A DNA stretch of 64,000 nt from contig CAMZMU010000027.1 in assembly GCA_947311845.1 (NCBI GenBank), positions 50,293,601 to 50,357,600 of the forward strand, given 5' to 3'. Source of the DNA: Poa pratensis (lineage: Eukaryota; Streptophyta; Magnoliopsida; Poales; Poaceae). Shown here in pieces: positions 1-24,500 of this stretch. The notes under the pieces are model-generated. The model ran no database searches. It had not been told where the DNA came from and was given only the letters and a program-made list of their open reading frames with translations. Each line of letters starts with the position of its first letter. The first letter of the stretch is position 1. The position numbers and the translations under genes are program-made.

Positions 1-383
1 GTCTGTTGGTTGTATCGGTTGTTTGCTATATTTGTATAGCGGGGCTACGACCTATTTCGCCAAGGCTGCCCCCTCCCCCTCAAAACAAACCGACGACCAA
101 ACGACCAAAGTCGACGCTGCACCACCTCAAAGCAGAACAACGGAGGTCAGACCTAGAGCCGCCGCTCCGGCATCCACTCCGGCCCACGGCCGCACACCCA
201 TCAAAGAAAATGTTTTCACGAAAAGACAGACGTACGCCCAAGGCGGCTTCTTTTCCTGTCAATTTTCATGGTAGATGAAGATGACCTGTGTGGCTATATC
301 CATTGTTATACAATAACATTATGAGTTATGACAAATACCGGCCGGTCTAAATAATTATTCCTCCCTCGTTTTACAATATAATA
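1..383. other. Upstream intergenic sequence, no gene recognised
   Basis: A short GC-rich stretch (about 60-250) precedes AT-rich sequence. The short open frames overlap one another on both strands and resemble no known protein, so I see no supportable gene here. Confidence 0.5.
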
Positions 384-675
384 CTCCATCCGTTCCTTAA
401 TATAAGGCGCCTAAGCTTTTCAGAAAAATTCCAAATATAAGGTGTATTATGATTTATGAATAATTTTAGGCATCAAAAAACGGGTCACAATCAAGAACGA
501 AGCAATCTGACGAATTGTTTTCAAGCTGTGGCTAATAAGAACTACTTTCTCTTGATTTTTATTCAAGAGAAAATTGTCCACCGCATGTAAAATACGGATG
601 TATGTATACTTATTTAGTGTCTAGATATATTTTTATTTAAACATACCTAAGTCAATTAAATTAGAACGGAGGGAG
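384..675. mobile_element. Stowaway-type (Tc1/Mariner) MITE
   Basis: The left terminus CTCCATCCGTTCC and the right terminus GGAACGGAGGGAG-like (ending GAACGGAGGGAG at 675) are imperfect inverted repeats. They are flanked by TA dinucleotides at 382-383 and 676-677, the expected Stowaway target duplication. The element is AT-rich and has no coding capacity. It lies about 520 bp upstream of the ATPase start codon, so it may sit in the promoter region of that gene. Confidence 0.85.
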
Positions 676-1195
676 TACCCTTTTCGAAATTGGATGTATA
701 CAGACGTATTTTCAATTCACTCATTCGATTCGTATATAGTCCCCTCTGCAATTTCTAAAATATCTTATATTATGTAACAAAGCATGAGTTATGACATCAG
801 CTACCACGGCTGACAGATCGACAGACCTCATGCACAAGCATGAAACAGGTTGGAGCGCACTGTACCTTGCAGAATTGCAGTTTTTTTTTTGTTTTGTTTG
901 GAGAAACGGGTTGAAAACGGCAGAAAGTAAAACCCTCGCACCCGCTGTCAGCTTGTAGGACGCCGGTAAAAGTAAAGTAAACCCCTCGCGGCTCGCGCCC
1001 CGCCGCTCAGCCTCCTCCACCTTCCCCTCCGACGGTTCGGTGAAAACCAGCACAGATTCCCGTTTGCTTATTGGCACCCCAACGCCAACGCCAGACGCCT
1101 CAGCTACTCCCGGAGCTCCCGCGGTCCGGTCGTCCATCAGTGCGTGGGGGCCGGCCGCGCACGCACGCGTGACCGCGTCGCCTCGGCTCGGCGCC

Positions 1196-14200
<13,005 letters not shown>

Positions 14201-14933
14201 AGGCAGCAAAGGCAAGAGTATTTACCCGCCTTAGATTTCTGAGGTGCTCTTTAAGCTGTTCCCTGAGAATGTCTAGAAGCCTCGATACGATTTCAATTCC
14301 ACCACATATGGAAAAGTGTTTCTTGGTTAATTATCATGCATGTGTTTCCAGCTCATAAGCATTTGCTGTGTACAATATTTGTTCCATCATGTACATTACC
14401 ATCTGTTTGAAAAGTAATAACTTTCCATGTATCTAGCTGTACCGATCCTTTGCTTCTTCAATTTATGGCAGTAGTCCGTTACAGTATGGTTTGGTGAGCA
14501 GCTTAAAGCTTTGTTCATATCTTGGTCTCTTTCAGTATGCTCTTCCTAAAAGTTGCTTTGGCATGTCAGTTTTGTTGTTGTTTTGCACCTATGTAGAGTC
14601 GATAATCTCAGTTTAATGAGAAACAGGCAGAGAAACCTAACAAATACCAGCGTGTTTAAGGTTCAACAAAGAAGACTGTGTCAGCACTTCAGCCATTATA
14701 GGTGTATGCTTCATGTACATGCCGTTGGCATCTGTCATGGCTCTTAGTTGAGCTCGTCCTGTAGAATGAGAATCTTTTGTGAGGAGACACAACCTTTGAC
14801 AAATTTGATTTTTTGGATTTGGAGTCAGCAAACTTGAAGGCCGCCATTGGGTCTCCATACAGGCATATAGGTTTTGCGTTGAGATGATTTCACGTGTAAT
14901 GTAAAGAAGCTGCCATTGATTCAGGGCGCGTTT
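14201..14933 (+). other. 3' flank / probable 3' UTR of the ATPase gene
   Basis: AT-rich, T-rich non-coding sequence follows the TAA of the AAA ATPase. No other gene is visible. The 3' UTR end cannot be placed from sequence alone. Confidence 0.5.
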
Positions 14934-15194
14934 GGTACCCGTTGTTTGATTGCCGTTTTTCTGGAAACAGGCCCGCACGGTGTTTATAGCACCCTTGGGC
15001 CAGGCCTCATAGGAACGGCCGAATCGGCCGTTTCCAGGTAGCCAGGCCGCGAGGAGAAGAAACGTGGCAACGGCTGCACGCGTGGAGAAGCGCGGGATAC
15101 GCGCCATAACCCTCCGCACCCACGCCTCTGACTGTCACCGCTCTCACCGTCTCACGTCCCATCGCCTCTCTCTCACCGCCCAAAGAAAACCACA

Positions 15195-15830
15195 ATGGCA
15201 GCGGCTCCTCCGCCTCCTCCTCCCCCACCGCCGGCCCACGGTCCCGTCGGCCATAGCGCATCCTGCAGCTCGGTGGCGAGAGCCGTGCGGGAGTTCGAGA
15301 AGGGGGCCGCCGGCGGTCGTCGGAGTGCGGCGGCGCAGATTGACCCCGCTCTCCTCCCGCCCATGAAGCGGCCTTCGCCGATTTCGCATCGGCCAAGCCC
15401 GGTAGTGATGGCGGCTTCGGAGACGCGGAGGCTCGCCGAATCTGCAAGGGCAGTCCAAGCGGCGGCGCATGCAGCCGCTGTGGCGATGGTCGGGGGTCCG
15501 GCAACTGGGTTCCCCAATCTGGTCCAGGACGCCCCGCATAGCTTCGCGCCGGTGAAGCCACCGCCGACTCGTCCTCCTCGAGCCCCCGCATCGCCACCTC
15601 TTGGGCCGCCGCCTGGGTTCCCCTTCTGGTCCAGATTCTGGCGAACCAGTACCCGCTGCCAAGCTTCGCGGCGCCAAGTCCTCCTCCTCCTCCTCCAGCA
15701 ACCGACGCTCCACCGGCAACCGTCGCTCGTCCTCCACGACGAACCGTCGCTCGTCGTCATGAAGTGGCAACCGTCACTCCACCTCCACCTTCGGCAACCG
15801 GCGCCGGCCCCTCGACGAGCCGTTCGGTAA
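15195..15830 (+). CDS. Proline/alanine-rich hypothetical protein inside a TIR element
   Basis: The frame starts MAAAPPPPPP and continues for about 150 residues of Pro/Ala/Arg-rich sequence. It then loses its character in a leucine-rich tail. Between about 15640 and 15830 the neighbouring frame (phase of 15764) reads as Pro/Ala-rich instead and ends at a plausible GT donor, which implies a frameshift or an intron. An intron could lead to the B3-like region after a CAG acceptor at about 16224. No domain is recognised in this part. It is probably a degenerate or captured gene. Confidence 0.35.
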   Translation: MAAAPPPPPPPPPAHGPVGHSASCSSVARAVREFEKGAAGGRRSAAAQIDPALLPPMKRPSPISHRPSPVVMAASETRRLAESARAVQAAAHAAAVAMVGGPATGFPNLVQDAPHSFAPVKPPPTRPPRAPASPPLGPPPGFPFWSRFWRTSTRCQASRRQVLLLLLQQPTLHRQPSLVLHDEPSLVVMKWQPSLHLHLRQPAPAPRRAVR

Positions 15831-16404
15831 AAGTGGTACCAACCCTTGTCAATCTACAATCCCTTGTCAATCGTATTGCAGATCTGTTTACGTCTCAGTA
15901 TTGTAGATGTGTTGCATGTTCATTGTTCTGCGGATCTGTTGTAGTTTCTGATTAGGATTCAGTTTCTTCTTTTGCATATACCTTTGTCAGTCTGCAATCC
16001 ATGTTCATTAGTTTATGTCCATGTTCATGTGCAGTGCCTGCACTTCATGAAGTTGCATTGCACATAGTACTTGATGTATCATTTTGCATTGCACATTGTC
16101 CATGTTCATGTGCATTGCCTGCAGTTCATGAAGTTGCATTGCACATTAGTTCATGTCCATGTCCATGTCCATGTCGATGTGCATGTTCATTGCATTGCCT
16201 AAACTTTATGATCTTGCATTGCAGGACTGGCACACCCAATGCAGGAAAACAGTGGAGCCTCCATCTCCTCTAACTGATTGCATCGTCCACCAAAATGTGG
16301 CAAGGCCTCATGTGCCAGGTCTGGCCTTGGCGGTGAAGGAGATGAAGGACAAGAAGCTCAAAGGGGAACGGGAATGGGTCGTGCACCATAGCTGGGGTAT
16401 TGTT

Positions 16405-16781
16405 CTGATGGTGTCGTTCCCTGGCGTTTCTTCCTGGAGGTGAAGCATGATGATCTTCATTCGATCGTCTTCCCGCCTGACATCCAGACACTGGTGGTGG
16501 AGAAGTGGAAGCTGAAGAAGCCCAAGGTGAAGGAAGACAAGGAGCCGAAGCTTTGCATTCCACTCCGCACGACCAAGTGTTGTGAGTACTTCGTCCAGCT
16601 CAGGTGGTTCGAAGACCACCTTGTCATCTTCAAAGCATGGGAAGACTTCGCCAAGGAGATCAAGCTGGACACCGGAGATGTCCTCGTCTTCAAGTTCATC
16701 GGCAACAGTTTCAAGTTGAAGCTCTTCAGGTTTATCAGCTCCACTCAGGAGGCCATCGTCTGTCCAGTTCATGGCAAGTGA
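16405..16781 (+). pseudogene. B3-like DNA-binding domain fragment
   Basis: The last 113 residues, from the ATG at 16440 to a TGA at 16779-16781, include IVFPPDIQTLV, FVQLRWFEDHLVIF, WEDFAKEIKLDTGDVLVFKFIGNS and FRFISS. The W..F....L..GD.LVFKF.G...F...F pattern is the C-terminal half of a plant B3 domain. The frame extends upstream to about 16405 (FFLEV) without a start. The region just upstream (16224-16440) is open in a different frame, so a frameshift separates the two halves. B3 proteins are nuclear DNA-binding factors, but this copy is probably a captured, non-functional fragment. Confidence 0.6.
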
Positions 16782-17338
16782 GTTCTTAGTTCACTGTGAC
16801 TTGCTTGAAGAGCAGTTGTTTTGTATGCTCTTCATGTTTTGATGCCAGGGGAGTGTTCCCCTGGTGTAAGTACGTATCAGGTGCACAGATTGCACTTGTA
16901 ACCAAACTCTTAACCCTAGTTGTAGTTAAGCTTGTGGGGTGTAATTTTGGAACCCTATTTTGGGTCGGTGGGTGTGTTCCCCTGACAAAATCAATGGCTA
17001 GTCAGTGTTAAGTAGATGATTTCCGCCTCCTTTCTTCCTTTGCATTGCCTGGTAACCTCACCAAATTTGAATAGGGTGACTCTATCACTCTTTCTTTGTG
17101 CATACATGCGTTCTTCACGCTGCTAAACAAGGAGATGTCGGTTTTGCAGAGCCGAAAACGGAAAAACGGTGCAACCAAACATTGGGCCAAATGTGGCTTG
17201 TTTTCTGATGCAGGCAACCAAACAACTAGCCCAACATGGCCCAAATCAAGTTATAGCCCAGCACTGCCCTCCCCAGCCTGCCCCGACGCAGGTGAGAAAT
17301 GCATGCAGCCTACCAAACGCGCCCTCGGTCAATCTTTT

Positions 17339-17809
17339 GGGGCTGTTTGGACATGCATCACTCATGGAGCCTTTTTGCATCCCTAGGCCACCCCAGAGAC
17401 ATGCCCGCCAGAGTCTGGCACGGTCAAGTTTGAACCAAACGACGTGTCGATGTGAGCTCGCGTAGAAAAGTAGTTGAGGGTTGGTAAATTGGCACGCAGT
17501 TTGCATCCACTGCGTTTTTTGGCTGCGTCCTGCATGCGCTGTGAGAGAGGCATGCAAGATTCACTGGTCCTTGTATGTCTCGTGTTGTGTGCCGCCTGCA
17601 TGAGAGGCCGCATGAGTAGAAACGGCCGAATCGGCCGTTCCTACTCAGCCAGGCTAGAGCTGTTTTAAACATCGTGTCATGCAGGATTTCGTGGCTCGTA
17701 TGCAACCAAACGTCGTGTCGGTGAAAAGATTCCATACTCATGCAGCGTACCTACCACCACCAACTTCCATGCAGCGTACCTACTTTTCATACATGAACCA
17801 AACACCCCC
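17339..17809. mobile_element. Small TIR element with GGGG(C/G)TGTTTGG termini
   Basis: GGGGCTGTTTGG at 17339-17350 faces CCAAACACCCCC at 17798-17809, with one mismatch. The 470-bp interior is non-coding and includes a near-palindromic AACGGCCGAATCGGCCGTT at about 17622. The same sequence occurs at about 15015 inside the preceding element. No clear target duplication is seen, so the call rests on the termini. Confidence 0.4.
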
Positions 17810-18900
17810 TTGGAATTGTGCTGCCTTTTTCTCTATACAGAGAGCACGTTGAAAAGATTGAGTTCGTCTAGAGGAAGATGAATAGATCTTCTTAAAAGAT
17901 TTAAAGATTTGGTTTGAAACAATCTTGACATGAAATACTTGTTTAGTTGTTACTTGTTAAGTATAGAACCTAAGTATGTTAGGCTAAACTGAATGCACCA
18001 ATAACTTGAGCTAAAGAAGAGAGCGCAACAAAATTAGTAGGCATAAGATATAGATATACTCAAAGGAAAAGACGAGGAAAAGACGCGCGTTGCCATCGTT
18101 TGTCCTAATACGAACAACGATAAATGAACAAAAAGAAATTAAGTGAGACATAAATAAAAATTAGTATCAGCGATAGATAAAATAGTATCACGGGCTCATT
18201 ATTTTACAACACGGTTACTCATACATCCTCACATAAACATAGAGGAGTAGAGAACAAACACAGTTATTTAGTTGTAGTACACCACTCAACTGAACCCCAC
18301 CCCACCAGAAAAAAAAGAGTTTATACTCAGTTAGACGATTAGGATACAACGACAATTATGAAATGTCATGAAATTTAAATTGTGTACATGGTTCTATACT
18401 GATTCGAAAAAAAATTGATCAAAATTCCAACAATCTGTTGACACTGTACGATATGATGAAAATTGCGAACTCAAAGAGATAGATTAGCCAAGATTTGATT
18501 AGCTATCGAGGTTATACAGTGAAGCTCATTGATTTTAATATAATGAAATCAAGTAGACTTTTCTAACATAAAGTATCCTAAAATCAATAATAATAGTTGG
18601 CGTAATTATTTTACATAGTTAAATAAATTGCTCATACAATATAAAAACGTAGTACATTCCACCAATAAATACTAAATAATTCACCAAAATATAGAGTAAA
18701 CTGAGATCTTAAACCGTTTACATGCCATATTAAGCAGTGCATTGGACCTAGATTACATAAATAAAATATAAACAAAAATAAACATGCATTAATACCACCA
18801 AAATTATATATTTAATTGTAGGAAACCCTTCTCTTAATATATATTTTTTCATGTTCGCCACACTGTTCAACACCACATGCTATTTTATTATTATACCCTC
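17810..18900. other. AT-rich intergenic sequence
   Basis: About 1.1 kb of A/T-rich sequence with no open frame of note, no recognisable RNA gene and no repeat boundaries that I can define. Confidence 0.6.
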
Positions 18901-18955
18901 GTGGTCATTATTTTTCTAGGGGAAGTAGAAGGGATGCTAAGGATACTGTCTAGAG

Positions 18956-19831
18956 GAAGTAGAAGGGATGCTACGGATACCTGGTGGTGGAACGTTGAGA
19001 TCCAGAAGGCTATTAAGGAGAAGAAGGACTGTTTCAGACGCCTATACCTGGACAGGAGCGCAACCAACATGGAGATATATAAGGAGGCAAAGAAGGCCGC
19101 AAAGCGAGCGGTGAGCGAGGCAAGGGGTCGGGCGTATGAGGATCTCTACCAACGTCTTAATACGAAGGAAGGTGAAAGAGACATCTATAAGATGGCGAAG
19201 ATGAGAGAAAGGAAGACGAGGGATGTCAACCAAGTCAAATGCATAAAGGACGGAGCGAATCAACTCCTCGTGAAGGACGAAGAGATCAAGCGTAGATGGC
19301 GCGAGTACTTTGACAACCTGTTCAATGGAGAGAATGGGAGCTCTACCATTGAGCTAGACGATTCCTCCGATGATACCAGCCGACGCTTTGTGCGGCGGAT
19401 CCAAGAGGCTGAGGTTAGGGAGGCTTTGAAGAGGATGAAAGGAGGCAAGGCAATGGGCCCTGATAGTATCCCCATCGAGGTGTGGAGAGGCCTTGGAGAC
19501 ATAGCGACAGTACGGCTAACTAGACTTTTCAACCTCATTTTTCGGTCAAACAAGATGCCCGAAGAATGGAGGCGGAGTACATTAGTGTCAATCTTCAAGA
19601 ACAAGGGGGATGTTCAAAGTTGCACTAATTACCGTGGAATCAAGTTGATGAGCCATACAATGAAGCTATGGGAGAGAGAGTCATTGAGCACCGTTTAAGA
19701 AGATTGACAAGTGTGACCAAAAATCAATTTGGTTTCATGCCTGGGAGGTCTACCATGGAAGCCATCTTCCTGGTACGACAACTTATGGAGAGATATAGGG
19801 AGAAGAAGAAGGATCTTCATATGGTGTTCAT
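18956..19831 (+). pseudogene. LINE ORF2 reverse transcriptase, N-terminal part
   Basis: The frame encodes the linker before RT (TWWWNVEIQKAIKEKK, WREYFDNLFNGE) and the first RT motifs: KGGKAMGPDSIPIEVW (about 19439), STLVSIFKNKGD, NYRGIKLM and, after a frame change at about 19670, FGFMPGRSTMEAI. It stops at MVFI, where the Gypsy element begins. The frame change and the 10-kb insertion make it non-functional. The protein continues at 29945. Confidence 0.9.
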
Positions 19832-20989
19832 TGTCGTGGTGGGATCACGGCAGATGCCATAGGTATGGCTAAGATGGGGCCGAATGGTCGTTGGGGGAAT
19901 CCGAGGAGGGTTTATGCACTCAAGAAGTGCACAAGCGAGAACACGCAAGAAACCGCAAGAACACGAACGAGAAACCAAGAACACAAAGCACACCACGATG
20001 TACCCTGCTTCGGGGCCCTCTTGTGGAGGTAACACCCCTACTGCAGCACTATCCTAATCGGTGTATATCTCTTGGTGACACGTACAAGCTGCTCCTCGAG
20101 ATGTATGATGATACAATGGTGAGAACCTGAGGTAAAAGGTGGAGCTACACGGGAGGAAGAAGGAACTCCGAGCTAGATCCGAGGTATCTCCGGTGGTTCC
20201 GAGGTACCTTTCTCCCTCTCTCTATATCTTTCTCCTCCTCTGTTTATAGATCGGTCTGTCCCTCAAGCAGGAGGGGGGTGAAGCCCACTATATAGGACAG
20301 CCGAGTTACCGTTGTGCCCCTCGCTGAACACTGTTGCCATGCCTCTGCACCGGTCACCACCGTACCTCTGTCAGGGACAAGACGTGGCCTGCCCATCTCC
20401 TGCCGCCTAATGGCAGAACTAGCATGTCCCCTCTGACCGAGACAGGACGTGGCCTGGCAGAGCTACCTCGTAGCCTTTTCCCAGATCTCGCGTGGTCAGC
20501 GGTCAGAGACGTGCAGCCCCGCCGAACCCGGGGCACGCCTCTGCCAGGCTCCGTGACAGACGCTCCCGCATCAGGCGCTCTTGTACCAGGCAGGAAGTGA
20601 CAGGAGCATTGACTCCTGCCCGACCTGCGGCCTCCTGCCTTGGTTAGCTCGGGTCATGCTCCCGCTCCTTACCTCGGGTCTTGTACTAAAGAACTGACCA
20701 CCTCGGACATTACTTCCTTCGAACAGCTTCTCCTGCACTCACCGTACAAACCATAGCACCGAGGTAGTTAGGTCGGCTGAACATAGCTCGGATAGTGAAC
20801 CTTGGCCCAGGCCAACGGGATACCTCGGATCCCTCTGGGCCAAGATAGGTCGGCCTTTATATCCTCCAGGTCAAGATGAAGCTCGGACACTCCCAGGCCC
20901 AAGCAGGTCGGCCCTTTTCGTACCTCGGCATATCTTTAAACTCATCTTTATGCCAAGCCTTGACCCTACCCGGGGGTAGCCCCCCGACA
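19832..20989 (-). repeat. 3' LTR of the Gypsy element (left copy)
   Basis: The 1158-bp repeat reads TGTCGTGGTGGG...CCCCCGACA on the plus strand and pairs with 28793-29944. It contains many short CTCGG/CCGAGG words that also occur throughout the internal region. Confidence 0.93.
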
Positions 20990-21512
20990 TTAGTCCCCGA
21001 AGCTGGTGCGGTCCTATGACCTCGGATGGAGGGCCGTAGCAGGTTCAAAAATAAACGAGGCACCACCTCTAAAACCGACCTCCAACATAGCTCTGCCAAG
21101 GTACTTCCCACAGTCCATAATCTAATCCGAGGTTGATCGGCAATCTGAACTTTCCGAGCTACTTGACTCAGCACAATCTTGCCTCAAGATCTTCCGAGGC
21201 ACGTGGCGAAGAATCTCTGCCCGGACCTCGAAACCCGGACCTCTGAAAGACAGGTCCTGACCACACGTCGCCCTCGTCAGCCGGACCCACCAAACAACGC
21301 CCTGCGCACTCAAGTGCGAGACCAACTTGAGCGCCCACGACCCCTCGATTCTCGCGCTGACCAGCACAGGAAATCCGGCGCTGGCGGTTGCCATCTGTGG
21401 CCCACGATGTGGCCGATCGTGCGGCCACCAACCCGCAACCGTGCGCTCACCCGCACACGATCCCGCGCCTTCCCGGTAACCGCGCGGTAGTGCGCAGTTA
21501 CCGCACGCGGCT

Positions 21513-21519
21513 TATAAAT
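21513..21519 (+). promoter_or_regulatory. TATA box of the antisense gene in the Gypsy element
   Basis: TATAAAT is followed 20-30 bp downstream by a CT-rich leader and then a GT-AG intron (about 21742-22107) before the ATG at 22120. The position fits a core promoter for the plus-strand gene, internal to the element and independent of the LTRs. This is inferred from sequence only. Confidence 0.55.
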
Positions 21520-21539
21520 GGGGCCCAGGGGGAGTTTCT

Positions 21540-24500
21540 TCTTCTTCTCCCCCGCTCGCCCACTGCTCCGTGCCCTCTGCCCTCTGCCTCCAGCCCGCCG
21601 TCGAGCACTCGCCGCTGCGACCTCGCCGTCTCGAAGCTTCTCACCGGAAATGCGCACCGCGCCTTGCGCCGCCACTCCGCCGTCGATCCTTCGCGCCACC
21701 CTCGACTCGCCATCAAACCTCGATCTTCGAGGACTTCACCGGTGAGTTCCTCGCTTCCCCTCCATTGCCGTGGATGAGTTCATCCTTCGATGAACTCGAG
21801 GATCCTGATGAACCCTGAGACCTTGATGAACTAGATATCCCCTCGAGCCCTTTTAGTACATTTAAATCTCACTTAGATTTGTTTCAGATACATCCACCGT
21901 GCTGTCCTCTTAGGTTTGCCCCTTGATGAACTCGATTTTATTTCCCTTTTTAGCTCACCGGTAGATCTTTGCTAGTATCTCGCATGGTAGAAACATGTTT
22001 CCCGCCTAAATCTTTAGCTCGGCTGTCTCGAATGATCCGAGGTATTTACCCCGGCTATCCTGAACTGTCCGAGGTACTTACCCCGGTTGAACCTCCCTCT
22101 TCTGCAGGAAAGCGTCAACATGTCTTCTGCCTCGGATCCCGCCGAGGAAGGAGCACCTGGAGAACGAGGTAGCTGGGAGGGATCCGATGTCACGGAGGTC
22201 GACATCAAATGGCTCCGAGATTCACGGCGGATCCCGGCTAAACTCATCTGCCGGTTCCGAAGAAAGAGATATCGAACCCGAGGTGGAATCCGGGGAGCGG
22301 GTCGTCTTCCTGGATCACTTCGAACGTGGTTTCGGGCTCCCGGCCGGGAAATTCTTCCGGGATTTCTTGGACAAATTTGGGCTACAACCACACCACCTGC
22401 CCGCCAATGCCGTCCTCCAACTTTCGGCCTACGCGACCTTTTCCGAGGGTTACCTCGGATTATGGCCAAGCATCGAGTCCTGGGCCAAGTACTTCCAGCT
22501 CAAGAAGCAAAGTGTCCCGAACAAGAAGGTCGTGGACAAGGAGATGACCGCTTGCGGGGCGGCCTCGATTTCACCTCGGCGCCTTTCTGAGTTTCCTCGG
22601 ATCCAGGGCCTGGACTCCTGCCGCAAATGGCAACGCTCCTTCTTTTATGTGAAGAACCCGGGCACCGAAGATCTCATCAATTTGCCGGAGTTCACCATTG
22701 GAACCCCCGCTGCCCAACTCAACTGGGATTATGAGCCTGCACCCGACGCTCCCGAGGTTCTTCTGATCCACCAAACCATGATGTCCCTCCAGGAGAAAAG
22801 CTGGGGGGCAGATGACATCTTGCGCACCATGATCACCCGCCGAGTTAGCCCTTTACAAGCGCGGGCCCATAAGATCTGCCACATGAGTGGCCGCTACGAC
22901 CCCACTCGCACAGCACCTTTGAACTTGATGACTCCGAGGTGAAGAGGCGCATCCGGCCATCGCCAAGACCACCATGCCCGATAAGTGGAAATGGGGTGTC
23001 AAGCCCTATGACCGAGATCACCTTCCAGCTCAAGTAAGTGTACTTTACCCGACGTATAATATTCCTCGGTTTCATTTTCACCCCGACCTTGTATTGATCT
23101 TGTGCTAACTCGGTTTTACCTTGCCACCTCTGCAGAAGTTCACTCGACAGGAAATCGAGGATGGCCCCCTTTCTTCTAAGGAGTGGACTCCCGACCTGCC
23201 TATCCCGGCCGCCGCCGAGGTTGAAGATCCGGACAATGAGGATCACCTCCCCATTCCCAAGGCCACCTCGGGTAAGACTCGTGGTTTCACCTCGCACCGC
23301 CCACCAGTTCGTTCGTCCATCCAGGACTGGCCCGATGATGACGATGACGATTGCCAAATTCTGGAACCTGTCAACGTTATTCCATTTCATATGCTCCTCC
23401 AACATATAAGAACTTTCATCCAGCGTCTGCAGCTTCCCGGAAGCGCTCAGGACCTGGTACCTCGGATGCCGAGGCTTCCAAGACCTCGGAGACTGCGGCG
23501 CCCAAAGCCAAGCGTGCCAAGAAGACCTCGGCGAGGCACAAGAAGCGAGGCCCCGTGGAGGAAGATGCGTAAGTCACCTTGCTCCTTTTTACCTTTCACG
23601 CTGTTCCGAGGTTAAGTTTTTTACTCTAACTTAATCTTTTCTTTTTCGTCTAGCCCGGCTCGGCAGATCAAACAGAGCCATAGCTCGATACATTCACCAC
23701 TGCCTCCAGTGGTTGAAGCTCAGACAACCGAGGTCGAGGTTAACCTCGGCAGCCCCGCCAGAGCCTCTCCTCCAGAACGGTCCATTGACCTCAGCAGCCC
23801 GGAGAAGACCATCTCCTCCCCGGTGCGTGTCTCCTCCGCCGAACTTCCACCGCCGAGCTCTGACTCCGGCCTGGGGCACTCTGCTCCCCGCCGAGATCAG
23901 ACTCCTCCGCCTCCTCAGAAGGATGCGGAGACAGATCGCGCCAAGACTCCGGCTAAGACCGTGCAGGAGCCTCGGCTCTCCCCCAAGTCTCAAGCTGCGC
24001 GCAACCAGCAGCAGCAGCAGCAGCAGAAGAAAGATTCAGCTCCAGTTGTTGAGCCCCCCAAACAGCCACAGCAAACTCCAATGCCGCCACCGGGCCCCAA
24101 GGCTGCGAGCACCCAACTGGTGCCGCATGTTCCCGCTTCTGCGCCGAGGTCCACCTTGACCAAGACCGCGCCCTCGAGCTCTCAGGTCGCCACCTCCCGA
24201 GCTCTTTTTGCTGCTACCATCCAGCCGAACATCAGCAGCTGGGAGGTCGGGCAACTCCGGACCAAGAGCGGGAACAGCTTAGGCTCGGAGAAGCACTATG
24301 ACATGGACTGGAACTCGGCTGACGCTGCCGAGGTCTCCTCTAACCCGAGCTCTGAGCATCCAGTTGGACCTAGCGCCGTGCTCCAGTCCATCTACAACAT
24401 GCAGACTGCGGTCCTTGATTGCAGCAAGAAGGCCTCGGTAAGTTTCTTTACGCAACTCTCTTTCTTCCTTTGAAACCAAATGACAAACATACACTATTCC

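Larger units (their letters stand above)
14934..17324. mobile_element. TIR DNA transposon (PIF/Harbinger-like ends) carrying gene fragments
   Basis: GGGCGCGTTTGGTA at 14934 has a perfect inverted partner, TACCAAACGCGCCC, ending at 17324; counting one more base on each side gives 15 bp. The flanking triplets are TCA (left) and TCG (right), close to a 3-bp target duplication but not identical. No transposase is seen. The element instead contains a proline-rich reading frame (15195 onward) and a B3-like domain fragment (about 16405-16781). It looks like a non-autonomous element with captured host gene pieces. The superfamily assignment is tentative because only the termini support it. Confidence 0.55.

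Noticed and set aside
15007..15770. Overlapping minus-strand frames of about 200 codons
   Set aside because: They are Arg/Gly-rich shadows caused by GC-rich sequence. No motif was found, and the plus strand gives a more protein-like N-terminus.
20334..20600. 88-codon frame present identically at 20334 and 29289
   Set aside because: It lies inside the duplicated LTRs of the Gypsy element, so it is a repeat artefact.
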